Origin: Manis javanica
Lineage: Eukaryota; Chordata; Mammalia; Pholidota; Manidae
Reading direction: 5' to 3'
Length of the DNA stretch: 64,000 nucleotides
Assembly (NCBI RefSeq): GCF_040802235.1
Contig: NC_133167.1
Span: 43,646,001 to 43,710,000, forward strand
Below are positions 1 through 11,600 of the stretch, piece by piece. The notes beneath the pieces are model-generated. The model was not told the origin of the DNA. It did not search any database and saw only the letters and a program-made list of their open reading frames with translations. Made by a program: the position numbers and the translations under genes. The first letter of the stretch is position 1. The number at the start of each line of letters is the position of its first letter.

Positions 1-954
1 AATGTTGCTGGTAAAATGTTTTAACCTTGTTCTCTTAAACTGACAACAGTTTAGTAAATGACTATCTTTATGAGCAGAATTGAAACATCCTTCTCTCTAC
101 TTGATCCCTCCAGAGTTTAAAAACTTTCAGTGACTGTTTTTGTATTCCATGGCAGTATGTCTATTTGCACGAGTTCAATAAGAATCTGCTTTCCTTGTGA
201 GAAGACTACTTAAGAACACTGGTTATACTACCAGGGCTTTGACTGGAATGTCGTACCTGAGAGACATGTGTATAAACTCAGATGTGAACAACTTTAAAGA
301 ACTAAGATTGACTTTATAAAGCCAACAAAACCCCTTGGAAGAACTGGCCTGGTACCTTGCTTACAGAGTTCCCAGCAGCCTTACCAGGTGAGTAAAGAAG
401 GTCACTTCCTGGCAGGTGCAGAGACCTCGAGAAGAGAAGAATTCATCCAAATCTACAGGTACTGCAGGCAAAGCCTGATGGCAAGTCTGGCTTGGCTGTC
501 TGGCCTCAAGAGGCCTTTAAAAGTTCAATCTGAAATTCCTTACAAAAAGTTCCAGCAAAGCATATTTAAAAGAGCCTGTGTAATCAATTGCTCTTCTTGC
601 TGCACCTGTGCAAATAATCAAGCCAGCTGTTAATTATTTTCTTAACCTAGTTACTTCTGGTAAAAATGAGAGTGATTTTAGAGAGAAGTATCGTTTCAAT
701 AATGCAGCCTCCTTCCAGAATAAAAAATCCAACTCCAGATGTTGCTACATAACCTAATAACACAATTTGTTTTATCTTGCCTAGAAGCCACAAAACTGCA
801 AATAGTAATAAAAATGAAACCTAGAATAGAAGCGCCAGCCTTCTGAAGCCCTCTCAACTGACCAGTGATGGAGACCTAGCTGCACCCTTTACTGCGCCCC
901 CTTCTCAGCATGAAGCAGCCAGAGCGGTCATCACCCCTCTTCCCTAGCAGCAGC
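1..954. other. AT-rich sequence without a recognised gene
   Basis: No reading frame here looks like a real protein and no repeat family could be named with confidence. A strong splice-donor-like string (CAGGTGAGT) lies at about 386-394, but no exon on either side can be supported. The part from about 770 to 950 is less AT-rich. It could be the 3' untranslated part of another class I ERV, because a retroviral env fragment starts right after it, but this was not established. Confidence 0.4.
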
Positions 955-1788
955 TAGAGTCTCTATCTGTAGAAGAAAGAATGAGACCATACCCATAGCC
1001 TTCCCTGGTAAAAACAGGTATTTAATCCCTCCTCCCGAGGGATAGTGGGCTTGTAACACTGGAGTGACCCTATGTGTCTCTACTTCTGCCTTCAACTCCT
1101 CCCATGATTTCTGTATCATGGTCCAGCTGGTGCCCAGGTTGATGTATCATGATGATCTCTCATTCGTAGCTGAATTTGAACCTAAGCATAGATAAAGAGA
1201 GAGCCGGTCTCGCTGACCTTAGCCGTGTTGTTAGAGATAAGAGTCGCAGCTGGAGTGGGAACGGAGGCAGTCGCTATTGTTCAAGGGAACCAGCATTATG
1301 AAAGACTAAGGACTGCTATTGATGAAGACCTAAAAACCATAGAGCAATCCATTACAAAACTTGAAGAATCTCTGACTTCCCTCTCTGAGGTAGTCTTACA
1401 GAATAGACGAGGGCTAGATCTGCTGTTCCTAAAAGGAGGAGGACTGTGTGCAGCTTTAAGAGAAGAATGCTGCTTTTATGCAGATCATTCCGGGATAGTA
1501 AGAGATTCAATGTCAAAACTTAGAGAAAGGCTAGATCAGAGGAAGAGAGAGCGAGAAGCAGGCCAAGGACTGTTTGAATCTTAGTTCACTAGGTCCCCGT
1601 GGTTTACAACCCTGATATCCACTCTGGCTGGGCCCCTACTCATCCTTGTGTTGCTTCTAACTTTAAGACCCTGCATGTTAAACCGGTTAATAACTTTTGT
1701 TAGAGAAAGAGTGAGTGCCGTTCATGTACTAATGTTGAAGCAACAATACCACTCACTCACCTCACAAGAAGATACAAACATTCCATGA
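955..1788 (+). pseudogene. Gammaretrovirus-like env remnant: end of surface subunit plus transmembrane subunit
   Basis: This is the 3' part of a class I (gammaretrovirus-like) envelope gene in an endogenous retrovirus. Reading in one frame from about 955 to 1200 gives a surface-subunit C-terminus, with a conserved cysteine region (CNTGVTLC near 1050) and a basic stretch near 1190 where the furin site would be. The transmembrane subunit continues in a different frame from about 1225. It shows the heptad-repeat region, the immunosuppressive-domain-type [10 protein letters not shown] (about 1396-1425) and a CX6CC motif. A hydrophobic anchor and a short cytoplasmic tail end at 1786-1788. Lesions seen are a stop near 1042, a stop and frameshift around 1195-1220, and a stop at 1582-1584 just before the membrane anchor. 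It cannot make a full envelope. The 5' part of the provirus is absent or outside the window. The LTR begins 31 bases downstream. Confidence 0.85.
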
Positions 1789-1819
1789 TTGGAATGCCCC
1801 AAAAAGAGAAGTGGGGAAA

Positions 1820-2311
1820 TGTAGGATCTGAAGAATCAAAAGTTAGCATAAGTACAGCCATCTTAAGGCCTAAATACCACCCCCTAACCCAAAAGAAGGA
1901 AAATCATTAGAATCTTGAAAAACAAGTTAGTTAGCCTGTGTCAATTGTAGTGACCTTTAGTTAACTAACCGTAAATCAGTTAATCATACACGCCTAGCTT
2001 ATCTTTCTAGAACCACCCTAGACATTCCGTAGGTGATCTCATCTAACCAGACCCCAGGATGTGGCGCCAGCAAAAGATTTATGAGCCTATAGAAAAAACC
2101 CTGTATTGTGATTATAGAAAATTCTACCCCTTTTGAAAATGCTATAAAACCTTCTGCCTTAGTGTGCTCGGGGTCCTCGTTGAGACCTGCTGCGACAGGC
2201 TGACTTGGACCCCAACTAGTTGGCTTCCGAATAAATTCCTCTTGCTTGTTGCATCAAGAAACGTCTTTGGTGAGTGATTTGGGGCGGCGCCTTCCTCAGG
2301 GGAATCCAACA
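1820..2311 (+). repeat. Class I ERV 3' LTR
   Basis: The LTR starts TGTAGGATC directly after a purine-rich tract (about 1801-1819) and ends GGAATCCAACA, giving a TG...CA element of 492 bp with imperfect inverted ends. It has TATAAA at 2143-2148 and AATAAA at 2230-2235. A GT-rich stretch follows the poly(A) signal, so U3, R and U5 can be placed roughly. It belongs to the env remnant just upstream. A class III LTR begins only 16 bases later, so two unrelated proviruses abut here. Confidence 0.8.
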
Positions 2312-2327
2312 ATAGCTGTTATATTAT

Positions 2328-2631
2328 TGTGGGGCAGTTGGGGTTCCTATGGCCAGGATTCTCACTGAACTTAAACCACCTGATGATGTAACTGGCCTGT
2401 TGCTGAACTGCCGCTTCCACACCCATTGGCAATAAGCTATTATTGCTCTATATAGAGAGCTTGGCCCAGTGCTCTGGGCGGAGGTAGAGATGTTAGTCCT
2501 CAACCTACCACCTAGAGAACAAGCCAGGTTGATATACCCTTTCACCCCAAAGAACGTTTTGCTGTCAATTTCTTTGGTCACATTGAATCCATAGCGATCT
2601 TGCCCGGGGGCTGAAACCCATTGGCAAGACA
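2328..2631 (+). repeat. 5' LTR of the ERV-L-like provirus
   Basis: The 304-bp LTR runs from TGTGGGGCAG to GCAAGACA. It shares most of its length with the 3' LTR at 5788-6089. A palindromic TATA-like string, CTCTATATAGAG, lies near 2447 and could serve as promoter. The primer-binding site should begin 2-3 bases after 2631 (TGGTGAAAGTCAG...), but I could not assign its tRNA. Confidence 0.8.
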
Positions 2632-3530
2632 GTTGGTGAAAGTCAGCAGGGTTCACTGTTGACCAAGGAAAAAGACAGGCTGCCCTTATGGGAGGGGTGC
2701 TTCAGCGGGCTGCCCCTGTGAATGGGGAAACAGTGGATCGTCCCCCAATGGGTATGTGGTCTGAGGTGGCTTGCCTCCTAGAGGACTGGGCCCCACCCCA
2801 GGACTGGAAGTAGGTGGAGGTGACACCTGACACTGTAGGGGTGGCCCTTGGTATAGTAAGCAGATCATTTGAGAAGCAGAGTGCCCGTGAGGCAGCAGGG
2901 ACTGTGGATTGGCTGCTTCTCACAGTATTAAAAAGGTCTACAGAAGAGACCCAAGAAATGGCAGCATGAGAACGCAAGCTGTAAACTTCTGTGGATTCCC
3001 TGAGGAGGGAAATGGCATTGATGAAAAAGGAGGTGGCACAAGAACACCAGCAGCAAGGGGCCACTGGAGAGGTAAACAATTCCTTACTGGATGAGATGGC
3101 AGCGCTGCCAGGTGTTCTGAAGGAGGAAGAGGCCATCAAGGAAAAAGACGAACTCCTGAGGAAGCACAGGCGGAGGTGGCATGAGAACGTCAGCTGCAAA
3201 GCATTGAGCTGAAGGTGAGAGACCTTCTGAAGACTGAGGTAGCATTGCTGTGAGGCACAGTAGACAAGGTAAAGGTTGTAGCAGGGTAGGCACTCCGGGG
3301 AGTGGAGAGAAAGGTGCCACCAGCCCCAGAAATGGAGTTGCTGGAGCAGGATGAAGGGGTGGTGCTGGAGGCACTGACGCCTCCAGTATTGAAAGCACTC
3401 CCAGTGGTTGTAAAGAAAAAAAAAGACCCAGCAGCTGAAAGTTCCCCAAGGAGAAGAGCAGCCCCTCCCCAGGTTGTGGAGCACTCTGTGGTCCGCCCCT
3501 ATACTCAGGCTGAGCTGGTGGCTGTGGGAC
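2632..3530 (+). pseudogene. ERV-L-like gag remnant
   Basis: This is a decayed gag-like region read in two overlapping frames. About 2991-3200 gives a charged, heptad-like stretch rich in Glu, Lys and Leu, as in the coiled-coil N-terminal part of ERV-L Gag. About 3302-3530 carries proline- and lysine-rich sequence ending in a VVRPYTQAEL-type segment that resembles Gag capsid of class III elements. Stops and frame changes separate the parts. A long open frame on the opposite strand over 2702-3577 is a low-complexity mirror and not a gene. The family assignment is inferred from its position between the LTR and RNase H and from sequence character. Confidence 0.55.
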
Positions 3531-3589
3531 TTAGGGGTGGATGGAATTGTTCTGTTGGGATCGGAGATGGGAATCACACAGTGCCATCA

Positions 3590-4569
3590 GCTCCAGAAAT
3601 GGAAGAGCAGCCAATGGGCAGGGTTGTGGGCTGTGTGGCTTGTGATCATCCAGCAGCCCTGCTCTATGGTTGTCTGCACTGACAGTGGGGCTGTCTATCA
3701 GGGCTTGACCCTGTGAATACCAGCCTGGTACTATGCCAACTGGCTGGTTGGTCACCGACCCCTTTGGGGCCAAGAATTGTGGCAAGACTTATGGGCCTGT
3801 GGTCAGACTAAAATAATCACAGTATACCATGTGTCAGGTCATTTGCCACTGGCATCCCCAGGAAATGAGGAAGCAGATAAATTGGCCCAGATACATTGGT
3901 TAGAAGGAAAGCCTGCCTCTGATGTAGCCCAATGGCTACATGAACGTTTTTTGCATGCAGGGCAAAAGACAATGTGGGCTGTAGCCCGTCAGCGGGGCTT
4001 GCCTTTGACCTTTGAAGAAGTTAGTAGGGCCCAGTAAGAGTGTGTCGTGTGCTCCAAAAGGGACTTACACCGAGTTCCACAGCAACATGGGACAATAGCT
4101 AAGGGGCCTATACCTCTCATCAGGTGGCAGATAGACTATATAGGGCCTCTACCTGTGTCAGAAGGATATCGGTATGCCATGACTTGTGCAGACACAGCTA
4201 CTGGACTTCTGGTTGCTTTTCCTACCTTTGTGCAGACCAGCAGACGACCAAAAGAGACCTGGAGCATCTCTTTGCTGCCTATGGCTGACCACAGGTAATT
4301 GAGAGTGATCAGGGCACCCATTTTACTGGACATACACTGAAAGAATGGGTGCAACAGCTGGGAATCAAATGGAAGTTTCATGTGCTGTATAATCCTATCA
4401 CAGCAGGCATGAGGGGCACAATGGCTTGTTAAAATCCAGACTAAAGTCAGATACCAATAGTCTGCAGGGATAGTCAGTCCCCTTATGGACCATGCTACAG
4501 CATTTGAATGAGAGACCCTGAAGGGGAGCCCTGAGCCCTGTAGACATGTTAACACATATGGCTACCCCC
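3590..4569 (+). pseudogene. ERV-L-like pol remnant: RNase H and integrase
   Basis: RNase H is recognisable from about 3590 to 3890: a TDS motif near 3670, then VYHVSGH and a GNEEADKLA-type motif near 3820-3880. It would degrade the RNA strand during reverse transcription. Integrase follows. It has an N-terminal zinc-binding pattern (HX3H near 3940, CX2C near 4047), a first catalytic Asp in WQIDYIGPL (about 4125-4150), the DTATGLL region near 4195, and a third acidic region in ESDQGT near 4305. Lesions include a stop at 4035-4037 and frame changes near 3710 and 4290. The reverse transcriptase that should precede RNase H is missing. The reading frame is cut at 4570 by a reverse-oriented LTR. 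Confidence 0.8.
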
Positions 4570-5032
4570 TGTCTTGCCAATGGGTTTCAGCCCTGGGCAA
4601 GTTCACTATGGATTCAATGTGATCAAAGAAATCAACAGCAAAACATTCTTGGGTGAAAAGGTTATACCCAACTTTATTTCCAGGTGGCAGGTCAGTCACT
4701 AGAATCCCATTCACTCAGAGTGAATCTGCATGCAGCAAGCCAGTCTCTGCCTCTGGGCCCCTCTATCTGCACAGCCATCCTCTGGGACTCTCTGCATGGT
4801 CATCCCACACAGCCATCCTCTGGGCTTCTGTCCTTGGCACTGCCACACTCCAGCCTCTGCTCTGCTCTGCTCTCCTGCAGCCTTGCAGCCCTGCCACTGT
4901 GTCATGCCCAGAGCACTGGGAGGAGCTCTTTTTATAGAGTCAACAGCCATGTATTGCCCACAGGTGTGCAGTGAGCTAGTCAACCAGGGTCAGGTGAGAA
5001 TCCTGGCCACAGGAACTCTCATTTTATCCACG
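4570..5032 (-). mobile_element. Reverse-oriented related LTR inserted in the provirus
   Basis: The first bases (TGTCTTGCCAATGGGTTTC) are the reverse complement of the 3' end of the surrounding provirus's own LTRs. The last part (GAGAATCCTGGCCACAGGAAC near 4997-5017) is the reverse complement of their 5' end. At about 463 bp it is longer than the provirus LTRs, so it is a relative rather than a copy. The flanks CCCCC and CTCCC are consistent with a degraded 5-bp duplication. It looks like a solo LTR that landed in integrase in the opposite orientation. Confidence 0.75.
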
Positions 5033-5787
5033 CTCCCCTAAACAATTGCAAGTACAAACCATGGAAGAATCACTGAAGTGGAGGTTTGGCCACCAGAATA
5101 ACATCTTGCTGCCAGCACCAACTGCAGTGAACCCCAGAGACTCCATTGAGTGGATGTGACCTTGGGCCTTTCAATACATGGACCAACGATGCCAGGATGC
5201 TTCTCAAATGATCTCCTGGCACCTTGGGAACAAAGCCTGGAAGCTGGCCTCCTGTGTATTCCTGAAATAACAGCAGAGTGGCTGCCAAAGGTCACAGTAG
5301 TATATCCTGAAAGCCAGATGGTAGAAGCGTCTTACTGGGGAGTTTTGTTTTATCATTCTGGCCAGTACATGCACCTCTAGTAGCACTATATATAGACCCT
5401 TCAGTAACCCCCGCGGGGAAAGGAGTAAAAGTATGGTATACTAGACCTGGAAGGGACCCCCTTCCTGCTACAGTCCTATCACAGGACCACTCTCTTGAAT
5501 GCATCCTACCTGATGGACAAGATTTGCCTATGTTGGTGTCATTACAAAATATATCTTATCACCCCTAAAGTCTTTGAGGATTGGGAACTTCCTCTGGCTT
5601 GAGAATTATTATAATTTTTGTTATGTGTATCAAAATCTTGCTGAATCCTAATTTTTATTATCTATTGTTGTTATCCTCTGTTGCTATTGTGGAATCTGGT
5701 TACAGTGCTCCAGCTTTCTAGCACAGGGACCATTGTGGAAAATTGAAAGTGTGTAGATTGTAAGATGAGAATCCTGGAGGGGTGGAG
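5033..5787 (+). pseudogene. Tail of ERV-L-like internal region, with polypurine tract
   Basis: This resumes the provirus interior after the inserted LTR. Frames contain many stops, and no env domain is recognised. A hydrophobic run near 5640-5700 is visible but too broken to name. The last bases, GGAGGGGTGGAG at 5776-5787, form a purine-rich tract right before the 3' LTR and would be the plus-strand primer site. Confidence 0.5.
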
Positions 5788-6089
5788 TGTGGGGAAGTTG
5801 GGGTTCCTATGACCAGGATCCTCACTGAACTTAAACTACCTGATGATGTAACTGGCCTGTTGCTAGGCTACCGCTTCCACACCTTTAGGCAATAAGCTAT
5901 TATTGCTCTATATAGAGAGCTTGGCCCAGTGCTCTGGGTGGAGGCAGAGATGCTCGTGCTCCACCTGCCACCAGCAGAACAAGCAGGGTAATAAACCCTT
6001 TCACCCCAAAGAATGTTTTGCTGTCAATTTCTTTAGTCACATTGTATCCACAGCGAACTTGCCCAGGGCTGAAACCCATTGGCAAGACA
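5788..6089 (+). repeat. 3' LTR of the ERV-L-like provirus
   Basis: The 302-bp LTR runs from TGTGGGGAAG to GCAAGACA and is followed by the ATTAT target duplication. It aligns along its whole length with the 5' LTR at 2328, with scattered differences. This shows that the insertion is old but still complete at both ends. Confidence 0.8.
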
Positions 6090-6094
6090 ATTAT

Positions 6095-6689
6095 ATGTAT
6101 GGTTTTAGTATAGGATTTTTCAACTATAATTAAGGTAAGGACATTAAATAAATGCAAAAGGATCAAAACAACATACACTTAATGTAATTTAGTAGTATTT
6201 TTTTCAAGGAGGCTAGTATAGAAAAACTATTGAGATAACATATTATCTCAATATATTTCTATCCACAAATCTGAGGGGATCATCAATTTTATTTAACAGC
6301 TTGAGATCCAGATATTCTAAAGACATAACTTGCACCTAATTAAACTGAAATTTTTCACATTACAACATAGCCTCTTTTAACTACCAAAACTATTGTAAGG
6401 ATGTATTTTAGAGTTTTGTTTCTATTTCTGTTGTTAAAAAATGCATTACAATGGTGAGCACATCTTGTACATGTAGCGAGTAGGAAATACAGTGAAGCTA
6501 TCCTGTGTACAGATACTACTCACAAGTGTTGCCTTTGATTTTAATGAGACAAAATGTAAACATGTATTTAGAAATTGTTTAGAAATATGATAGGGAATTT
6601 TAACAAAATTAACGAGCATTTTTTTTTGTTAGTGACATGTTATGCCTGATTGACTATACTGAATACTGAACCTTGTTTACATTGTACTA
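6095..6689. other. AT-rich stretch, nothing recognised
   Basis: No coding region, RNA gene or named repeat could be seen. Short A/T runs only. Confidence 0.4.
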
Positions 6690-8665
6690 TTTAATATTTT
6701 TGAATTAACTATACATACAATAAAATATACATATCTTTCATGCTCAGTATGATGAATTCAGACAAAAGCATACACTCCTTAAACCCATAACTCTTTCAAA
6801 ATTGGCTATTTTTCATCAGAAACTTCCCTCGTGTCAATTTTCAATCTGTGTCCTCACTGCACCCCTCAACAGAGGCAAACTCTAGTCTAATTATAATCAC
6901 CATAAATAACTTCACCTCTTTTAGAAATTCATATAAATGCATTCATACAGCATGTAGTCTTTCATGTCTCCTTTAGGTTTTGCTCAAAATAATATTTTTG
7001 TCAATCATTCATGGTGCTACATGTATCAGTATTTTTAAAATTTTTATTGCTGTGTCGTATTCAATTGTATGAATATATCACAATTTGTCAGTCTTTTCTT
7101 GTGGACACTTGAAATTTTTCCAGGTTTTGCTTATTATAATTAAAACTGCTATGAACATTTTTGCACAAGTCTCTTTTGTGTATATGTTTTCCTTTTTTTT
7201 TTTCTCTTTTGGTTAAATATGTAGGAGGGGAATTTCTGAGTCACAGGATAAATATATGTCAAACTTTATAAGAAACTGAAAAACTTTTAAAAAGCAATTG
7301 TAATTTATATTTACACGTGCAATGTATGAGAGTTCCCCTTGCTCCAGATCTTTGCCTATATTTTTTAATGACTGCCTTTCAATTGTGGCCTTTCTGGTAG
7401 ACATGAAGTGGTATTTCAAAGTGGTTTATATTCTCATTTCACTGACACCTAATAATGTTCAGCATCATTTCATGTACTTATTGGCTATCTGTATTTCTTT
7501 CTTTGTAACAAATGTGTTGAATTCTTTTGTATACTTTAATAAGTAACATTTTGTTCCAATCTGTACATTCATTTTCTTAAGGTTGTCTTCTGAAAAGCAG
7601 AAGTTTTAATTAGATTAAGCCCAACTTATTGGCTTTCAGTATGTTTAGAGATTTCCCTTCCTCTTTTAGTTAACTGCTTGTTCCAGGTCATGAAGATAGT
7701 CTCCTCCATTTTCTTCTAAAATTTTTTTTAGTTTCAGATCTAATATTTAGGCCTACGATGCATCTCAAATTAATTTTTTGTGTATCTTGTGGGATAAGTT
7801 TCAAGTTTACTTTTTCCTCACATGGTATTTACTTATTCAGCACTATTTCCCATTGAATATTTCCCACTGAATTTTTCTGGTGCTTTGCTGAACATGAATT
7901 GAACACAGATGGGCAATTCTATTTCTGGGCTCTCTATTCTTCTCCATGACTATATTTAAATATCCTCAGCTCAGTAATAACATGGCTTGGATTACTGTAC
8001 CTTCATAGTAAAACTTAAAAGCATCTTAGTACACTGATGGACAGTGACTGCAATGGGGCATGCGGGGGACTTGATAATATGGGTGATTGTAGTAACCACA
8101 TTGTTTTTCATGCGAAACCTTCATAAGAGTGTATATCAATAATACCTTAATAAAAAAATTATACATAAAAAAATCAAATGTCAGTCCTCTAGTTTTGTTC
8201 TTTTTCAAGATGGTGTTAGCTAATCTAGGACCTTTGCATTTTCACATAAATTTGGAATCACCCTGTTTCTAAAATATATCTTGATGTGCTTTTGATTGAG
8301 ATTGTATTGAATCTATTCATCAATTTGTGAGACTGAACAAGTTAACAATATTGAGTTTTCCAATTAAGGAACACTGCATATCCCTCCATTTATTTAGGTA
8401 TTTTAAATTTCTTTCAGCAATGTTTTCTAGGTTCAGTGTGGGAATTCTACACATCCTATGTTATGTCTATCCTTTTATTCTGTTATAAATACTCTGTTTA
8501 ATTTTCAATTATTTATTGCTTATATATGGAAATGCAATTGATATCATTGAATTTATATACTGAGACCTTGCTTATTTATTAGTTTCAGTTGTTTTATATT
8601 TACAGATTGCATAGATTTTCAAAAAACAATCATGTTATCAGAGAAGAAGGATGGTAAAACTCTCC
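6690..8665 (-). mobile_element. Old antisense L1 (L1M type), 3'UTR and ORF2 fragment
   Basis: The reverse strand follows an old mammalian L1. The 3'UTR-like part spans about 6690-7000. ORF2 C-terminal and reverse-transcriptase sequence follows, with characteristic strings such as the reverse complement of the AAAGCTGCTATGAACAT type near 7145. All frames are broken. The element is interrupted at about 8027-8165 by a plus-strand L1 3' end and then continues. The subfamily cannot be named exactly by eye. Confidence 0.75.
8027..8165 (+). mobile_element. Short 5'-truncated L1 3'UTR fragment
   Basis: TGATGGACAGTGACTGCAAT at 8034 begins an L1 3'UTR that ends in TATATCAATAATACC plus an A-rich tail. 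The same 3'UTR type is found on the antisense L1 at 35.8 kb. It differs from the younger L1s at 22, 49.5 and 56.8 kb, which end in ATGTAATTGTAGATTAA-type sequence. It is inserted in the older antisense L1. No clear target duplication survives. Confidence 0.75.
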
Positions 8666-11600
8666 TTTCTGTACTTTATGCTTTTTGTTTATTTTTTTGT
8701 TTTATGTACTAAGACATTTGTAAAAATAAATAGATATGGACATTCTTTAATTGGTTCAGATAATGATTCTAGAAAAGGTAGTAAACACAAATATCCTTTG
8801 CCCCTTTACATTTTGTTTCTTCCTTGTTTTCCATTTTCTGCCTCCTCATTAGCTCCTAAGGTCCCCAGCTAGCCTTTCTCTAGTTTCTTTGTAATTGTTT
8901 AAAACTACAGTGCATCTAAATATCTCATACATAACCAGGCTGACTCTTTAAATTAATAGTAATGGACTCATCTATTCATTCATCTACCTTGAAATAAAGT
9001 TTACTTCAGCTTATTGACAACATTTTTAAATGTAGTGCAAAAGATTGAATAAGGGATGGTACCATAATGACTCATACAACTGACCTTGGGTAAGGAGCAC
9101 ACAATATATTGGATATATTAGTTAGGAATAAAATTTGAAAATGATATCGATGACTCCAAGGTTATCATCCCTCTTGCAGTATTCTTCACAGAGACCTGCT
9201 TCTGAAGGAAAAAAGATGATTTTGTGTACCAGTGAATATTAAGTAAAAAGTATGAATTATCCATGAAAAAAAATTGTTGAAAATTAACTTTTCTTTGGCA
9301 TCTTGATCCATGATCTCTTATGCACTTTTTAACTCAGAGCATCACAAAGGCTTATGTTGTTATTCTGCTTAAAAATATGAAAGAAAAAATGCATACTTCT
9401 TTAAAGTTAGAACATAAAAAAATAGATACTTTAAAGAAAATATATACATGAAATTGTAGTAGGCATTAGTCTCACTACATAAACTTAAATGGGCAAAAAA
9501 ATGTTACAGTACTTTACATTTTTAAGCAAATTAATTCTAACCATACGATCCCATTCTACTTCCATGTCTAATGGGATTCCTTATCCACATGTGGAACATG
9601 ACTGTGAAAACGTCTTTGGAGTTTGGATCACAACAAAAGTCAGACATCTACCCAGTGTTGGTTGTTCATTACCTACTGCCTCTGAAATGCCTATTGGCCA
9701 AGTCTGCATCACCCTCTGAGGCCCAGGTACCCAGTTGTTTTTGCATCCAGTTTGGACACAGGGATTTTTGCTGAAGCCCAGAATCCCAGTGTTGAGAATC
9801 TCTGTGGTTATCAGTCATCTTCCTTTTTGTACTTAGGATTTGAGTAAAACTATGTGACTGTGCAAAGCCTCAATTGTGTACACAATTTACTTTTACCCAA
9901 ATTCTTTCATGAACAAGATGCAATTTATAAGCCTCTGTATGTATTGAATACTTTTAGTAATGGAAGTACTATTGTATATTTAACTACTAGACAAGTTAAA
10001 AAGCTAACAAAAATAGCATATGTCTGTGAAAAATTAATAGAAACTAAGTTTTAAATACTTATATTTAATATGAATATAACACAAAACTAAACATATAAAG
10101 ATAAAATGCAGTAAATTACAAATAACTGTGTAACTAAAAATACACACCCATAAAAAGATCTTAAGATACTATGTCATACAATTAAAATATGTAATTATTT
10201 TAATAGTCTATTACATGTACAGTGATAGCTATTGTAGTGGTGCTCACATTTTCACCATATCCTCACAGTGTAGGTTAAGTCTCCCGCAGGTAAACTATGA
10301 ATAAATGTAAATGACTATAAAAGCCTTTGTAATTAGCAACAATCATTTCTTTGTAAAATACATGGAGACATAAAAAATACAGAAAGGACACAATTCAAAA
10401 GCTAATATATGGATGATATCCTGTTTGCTGAACAAATCTGTCATTAAACAGTCACATTTTCAACCTTCTTACATCACCCCAACTTCATTCTGTCTCCTCT
10501 TAGGGTTCTGGCCTAAGAACATTGGCAATTATCTCTAATACTCATGAATTGATCTGTGTATATGGTTTACATGGCTTCCAATTCCCTCCATCATCCATCC
10601 ATAGACCTTTGGCTTTCCCTTTCAGAAATATGTTATGGTATGTCAGTTAGACATATTATTTGGGAATGACAAATTGTGAGAGTTAACTGAAGTGTGAAAT
10701 GCCCTACTCTAGGATCCATATCATGAAAAGAACAAAAAGAACTTTGTGCCAAGGCCTTGATGTTTAAAGGGTTCCAAAATCAAAATATATTTTTAAAAAG
10801 GCTGTGGATGTTTTAAGGTCCCTTCAGTCTAATTAAGTACTCCACTCACACATTTCCAGTTTGATATCATCAGAACTGGATGAAATCAGAGCAAAAGATC
10901 AGGAACTTTGGGCTCACAATTTTGCAATCAAGGGCCCCCTCTTTCCCCTTTAGCCCTCGCCCACTTCTCACCCTGCACCACGCACATGCATACTTAGCTC
11001 CATGTGTTTGGGTATGTACATCTAAGACTGCTTGCCTGAGGAGACAAAGTGCTCCATGACAGACATGTCAGCATTGTATATTTTAGACCATAATATAATA
11101 CAATATAAATCTCTAACTTAAATTAAGTTTATGTGAACATTATTATTTAAGTCAAAATGTATGTAAGAGAGTAGTACTTGAGGTATTAAATATTTTGTAA
11201 GGCAAAGAGTCCCAATAATTTTATGTTTTATTAGACTAGCCACAGCAAACTGTTGGCTCATAGGCTGAATGCAGATTTTTCAACACAATAGTGGAAAATG
11301 AGAACAAAGTCTGAAATTTGCATAAAAATGCATATTACAGGCTTTTCTTAATAAGTTAGATCTAACAAGGGAAGGCCACATTGCTGCTTTTGAATGAATG
11401 CCCCTTTTGATGAAGAATGTTCTTTTGAGTTCTCCAAAACAATTATCAGCCTCTTTCAGTCATATGAAAAGTGACTATATTTCCCCCACTGACCTAGTAC
11501 AGTCCTGTTTTACACTTGTAACATTTCATTCTCAAATACGAACATTTTCATTCTGAGTAGTCTCCCAGTTTAATTAATAACATCCATGGACATGCTATTC

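Larger units (their letters stand above)
2328..6089 (+). mobile_element. Class III (ERV-L-like) provirus, internally deleted
   Basis: This is a complete LTR-to-LTR insertion flanked by a perfect 5-bp duplication, ATTAT (2323-2327 and 6090-6094). Its two LTRs are about 300 bp and begin TGTGGGG and end GCAAGACA. The internal region has a coiled-coil gag-like segment followed almost at once by RNase H and integrase. Protease and the reverse transcriptase core cannot be found, so the element was probably deleted before or after insertion. No env is recognised. The integrase sequence and the 5-bp duplication fit ERV-L better than class I or II. A related LTR was later inserted in reverse within it (4570-5032). 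Every frame has stops. Confidence 0.8.

Noticed and set aside
383..633. Possible exon with splice donor CAGGTGAGT and a following open frame
   Set aside because: No acceptor-exon-donor structure with coding content could be supported; the frame at 388-633 has no domain and the donor string can occur by chance.
1225..1584. Intact class I env gene
   Set aside because: The open part is only the transmembrane ectodomain; the surface subunit is in another frame and a stop precedes the membrane anchor.
2702..3577. Minus-strand open frame of 291 codons
   Set aside because: It is antisense to the ERV gag-like region, rich in Ser, Cys and Leu with no domain, and lies between LTRs of a plus-strand provirus.
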